Assembly (NCBI RefSeq): GCF_011752995.1
Contig: NZ_VWWL01000011.1
Coordinates: forward strand, 151,596-215,595
Length of the DNA stretch: 64,000 nt
Source: Burkholderia sp. Ax-1724
Lineage (GTDB): Bacteria > Pseudomonadota > Gammaproteobacteria > Burkholderiales > Burkholderiaceae
Direction of reading: 5' to 3'
Part shown: one piece after another, positions 63,341 to 64,000 of the stretch
How positions within the stretch are numbered: position 1 is the stretch's first letter
Layout of the letters: each line of letters opens with the position of its first letter
Made by a program: the position numbers and the translations under genes
The notes under the pieces: generated by a model
Seen by the model: only the letters and a program-made list of their open reading frames with translations
What the model was told of the DNA's origin: nothing
Databases searched by the model: none

Positions 63341-63844
63341 ATGGAGCGTGTAGCGGAAGCATTGACGATACAGGCGATCTCGGTCAAGGACGAGAGGGAT
63401 GCGAATCTCTTTGGGCGGAGCGCATTCAATCGTTATTATTATTCTGTCTACCTCTCTACGCGTCAAATGGTTCGTATCGGCCATCCAGAAATAAAGCAAT
63501 TCAAGCATAAGGAACTGCCTGATCTGCTGATCGGGAAAGTCCAAGAAAGGATTCAGCAAGAGGCATCCAAGCTGAAAAAGCGCAACATATTGTCTGACGG
63601 ACAGGCAAGCCAGTTAGTGCAGTCTGCTAGGCAAGCACTCAGCGAGTTGGCAAATATTCTGCGTGAAGGCTACCATATCCGAGTGATAGCAGATTACGAA
63701 CCAACTGTAATTGCAACCGTCTCCAACGGGCATGTGATTTTGGAAAGCAAAACGTCAGATGCTGCACGTCAATGGGGACTGCGGGCGCAGCGCTGCATTG
63801 GACAGATCCATCGCGTTTGGAGGCAACTTGGCATCAGTACATGA
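63341..63844 (+). CDS. Orphan accessory protein, weakly HEPN-like
   Basis: The 167-residue protein starts at ATG 63341 with AAAGG upstream. The region GRSAFNRYYYSVYLSTRQMV resembles the central helix of HEPN-type proteins, but the Rx4-6H catalytic motif is not visible. The middle is a long polar helix and the C-terminus a short beta/alpha unit. It lies alone between two IS copies and may have lost its partners. A role in defence is only a guess. Confidence 0.5.
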   Translation: MERVAEALTIQAISVKDERDANLFGRSAFNRYYYSVYLSTRQMVRIGHPEIKQFKHKELPDLLIGKVQERIQQEASKLKKRNILSDGQASQLVQSARQALSELANILREGYHIRVIADYEPTVIATVSNGHVILESKTSDAARQWGLRAQRCIGQIHRVWRQLGIST

Positions 63845-63876
63845 ATCTGACGTATCTTCGTTCTTGGAAAAATCTA

Positions 63877-64000
63877 GAGCGTGTTAGGCACTTTGTGCCA
63901 AACCTGGTAACCTGGCGCAATGCCAGAACGCAAACCGTACCCAACAGATGTATCGGACGAGGAGTGGAGCTTTGCCGCTCCGTACCTCGTCCTGATGAGC
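63877..64000 (+). mobile_element. Second IS5-family copy, inverse orientation, cut by window edge
   Basis: The sequence from GAGCGTGTTAGG at 63877 to the window end is identical base for base to the reverse complement of the right end of the first copy. TA at 63875-63876 marks the target side. The two copies could mobilise the 1.7 kb between them as a unit. Confidence 0.93.
63920..64000 (+). CDS. IS5-family transposase, N-terminal part
   Basis: The first 27 codons (MPERKPYPTDVSDEEWSF...) are identical to those of the complete copy at 61323-62129; the rest lies beyond the window. Confidence 0.93.
   Translation, partial: MPERKPYPTDVSDEEWSFAAPYLVLMS

Noticed and set aside
1..64000. CRISPR array, tRNA or rRNA genes
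   Set aside because: No regularly spaced direct repeats beyond the three 16-bp units at 1400 and no cloverleaf or rRNA-like sequence was noticed on either strand.

Overview
The window is high-GC DNA with the gene content of a Burkholderia sensu lato chromosome or megaplasmid (Paraburkholderia, Caballeronia or Burkholderia type). Indicators are a MdtABC/MuxABC-like double-RND efflux operon, a COX1-COX3 fused oxidase subunit, an HTH-fused citrate synthase, a VgrG locus and a CoA-dependent aromatic operon. No rRNA, tRNA or CRISPR array was seen. Core-like stretches have strong GC3 codon use; several accessory islands are clearly lower in GC.

Layout. 1-4.6 kb: end of an oxidase subunit I, small membrane proteins, a ferric-reductase-like flavoprotein, a TPR protein and a secreted protein. 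4.6-7.0 kb: a two-gene chromate transporter (minus strand) whose halves are separated by a 1.2-kb low-GC island holding a decayed RNase A-like toxin and an apparently intact CdiI-type immunity gene. 7.2-16.7 kb: a four-gene RND efflux operon (OMF, two RND pumps, adaptor; minus strand). 17-23.1 kb: a 2OG-Fe(II) hydroxylase, a lipoprotein, a di-haem peroxidase-family lipoprotein and a large phosphoesterase lipoprotein. 23.9-29.06 kb: VgrG, a putative zincin effector (HExxH), its overlapping immunity gene and a decayed duplicate of that immunity gene. 29.07-31.9 kb: a 908-residue effector-like protein preceded by a full-match PIP/hrpII-type promoter, suggesting control by the type III secretion regulator. 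32-36.9 kb: a DUF4153-like remnant, an EamA transporter, a divergent LysR/MFS pair and a small lipoprotein. 37-40.7 kb: a 2-hydroxyacid dehydrogenase/MFS operon divergent from the HTH-citrate synthase, with two inverted repeats between them. 41.7-51.4 kb: a tightly overlapping operon for 2-aminobenzoate (anthranilate) degradation through CoA thioesters, with its own MarR regulator. 51.4-56 kb: small hypotheticals, an MFS exporter, and META/DUF4377, LysE and GNAT genes. 56.3-59.6 kb: a second zincin-type effector followed by three tandem paralogous lipoprotein immunity candidates. 59.7-61.1 kb: an AraC/GyrI-like regulator and a conserved hypothetical. 61.3-64 kb: two identical inverted IS5-family copies flanking a segment with a C4-like phage antisense-RNA structure and an orphan, weakly HEPN-like gene.

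The accessory genes are dominated by interbacterial and host antagonism. There are three separate toxin/immunity loci (RNase A/CdiI, VgrG-linked zincin, orphan zincin with triple immunity), each in a different state of decay or duplication, and one probable type III effector. The metabolic centrepiece is the anthranilate-CoA operon: ligase, monooxygenase/reductase, beta-oxidation-like enzymes, thioesterase, RidA deaminase and a hydrolase. All family assignments come from reading motifs and from memory of the families; no database search was run.
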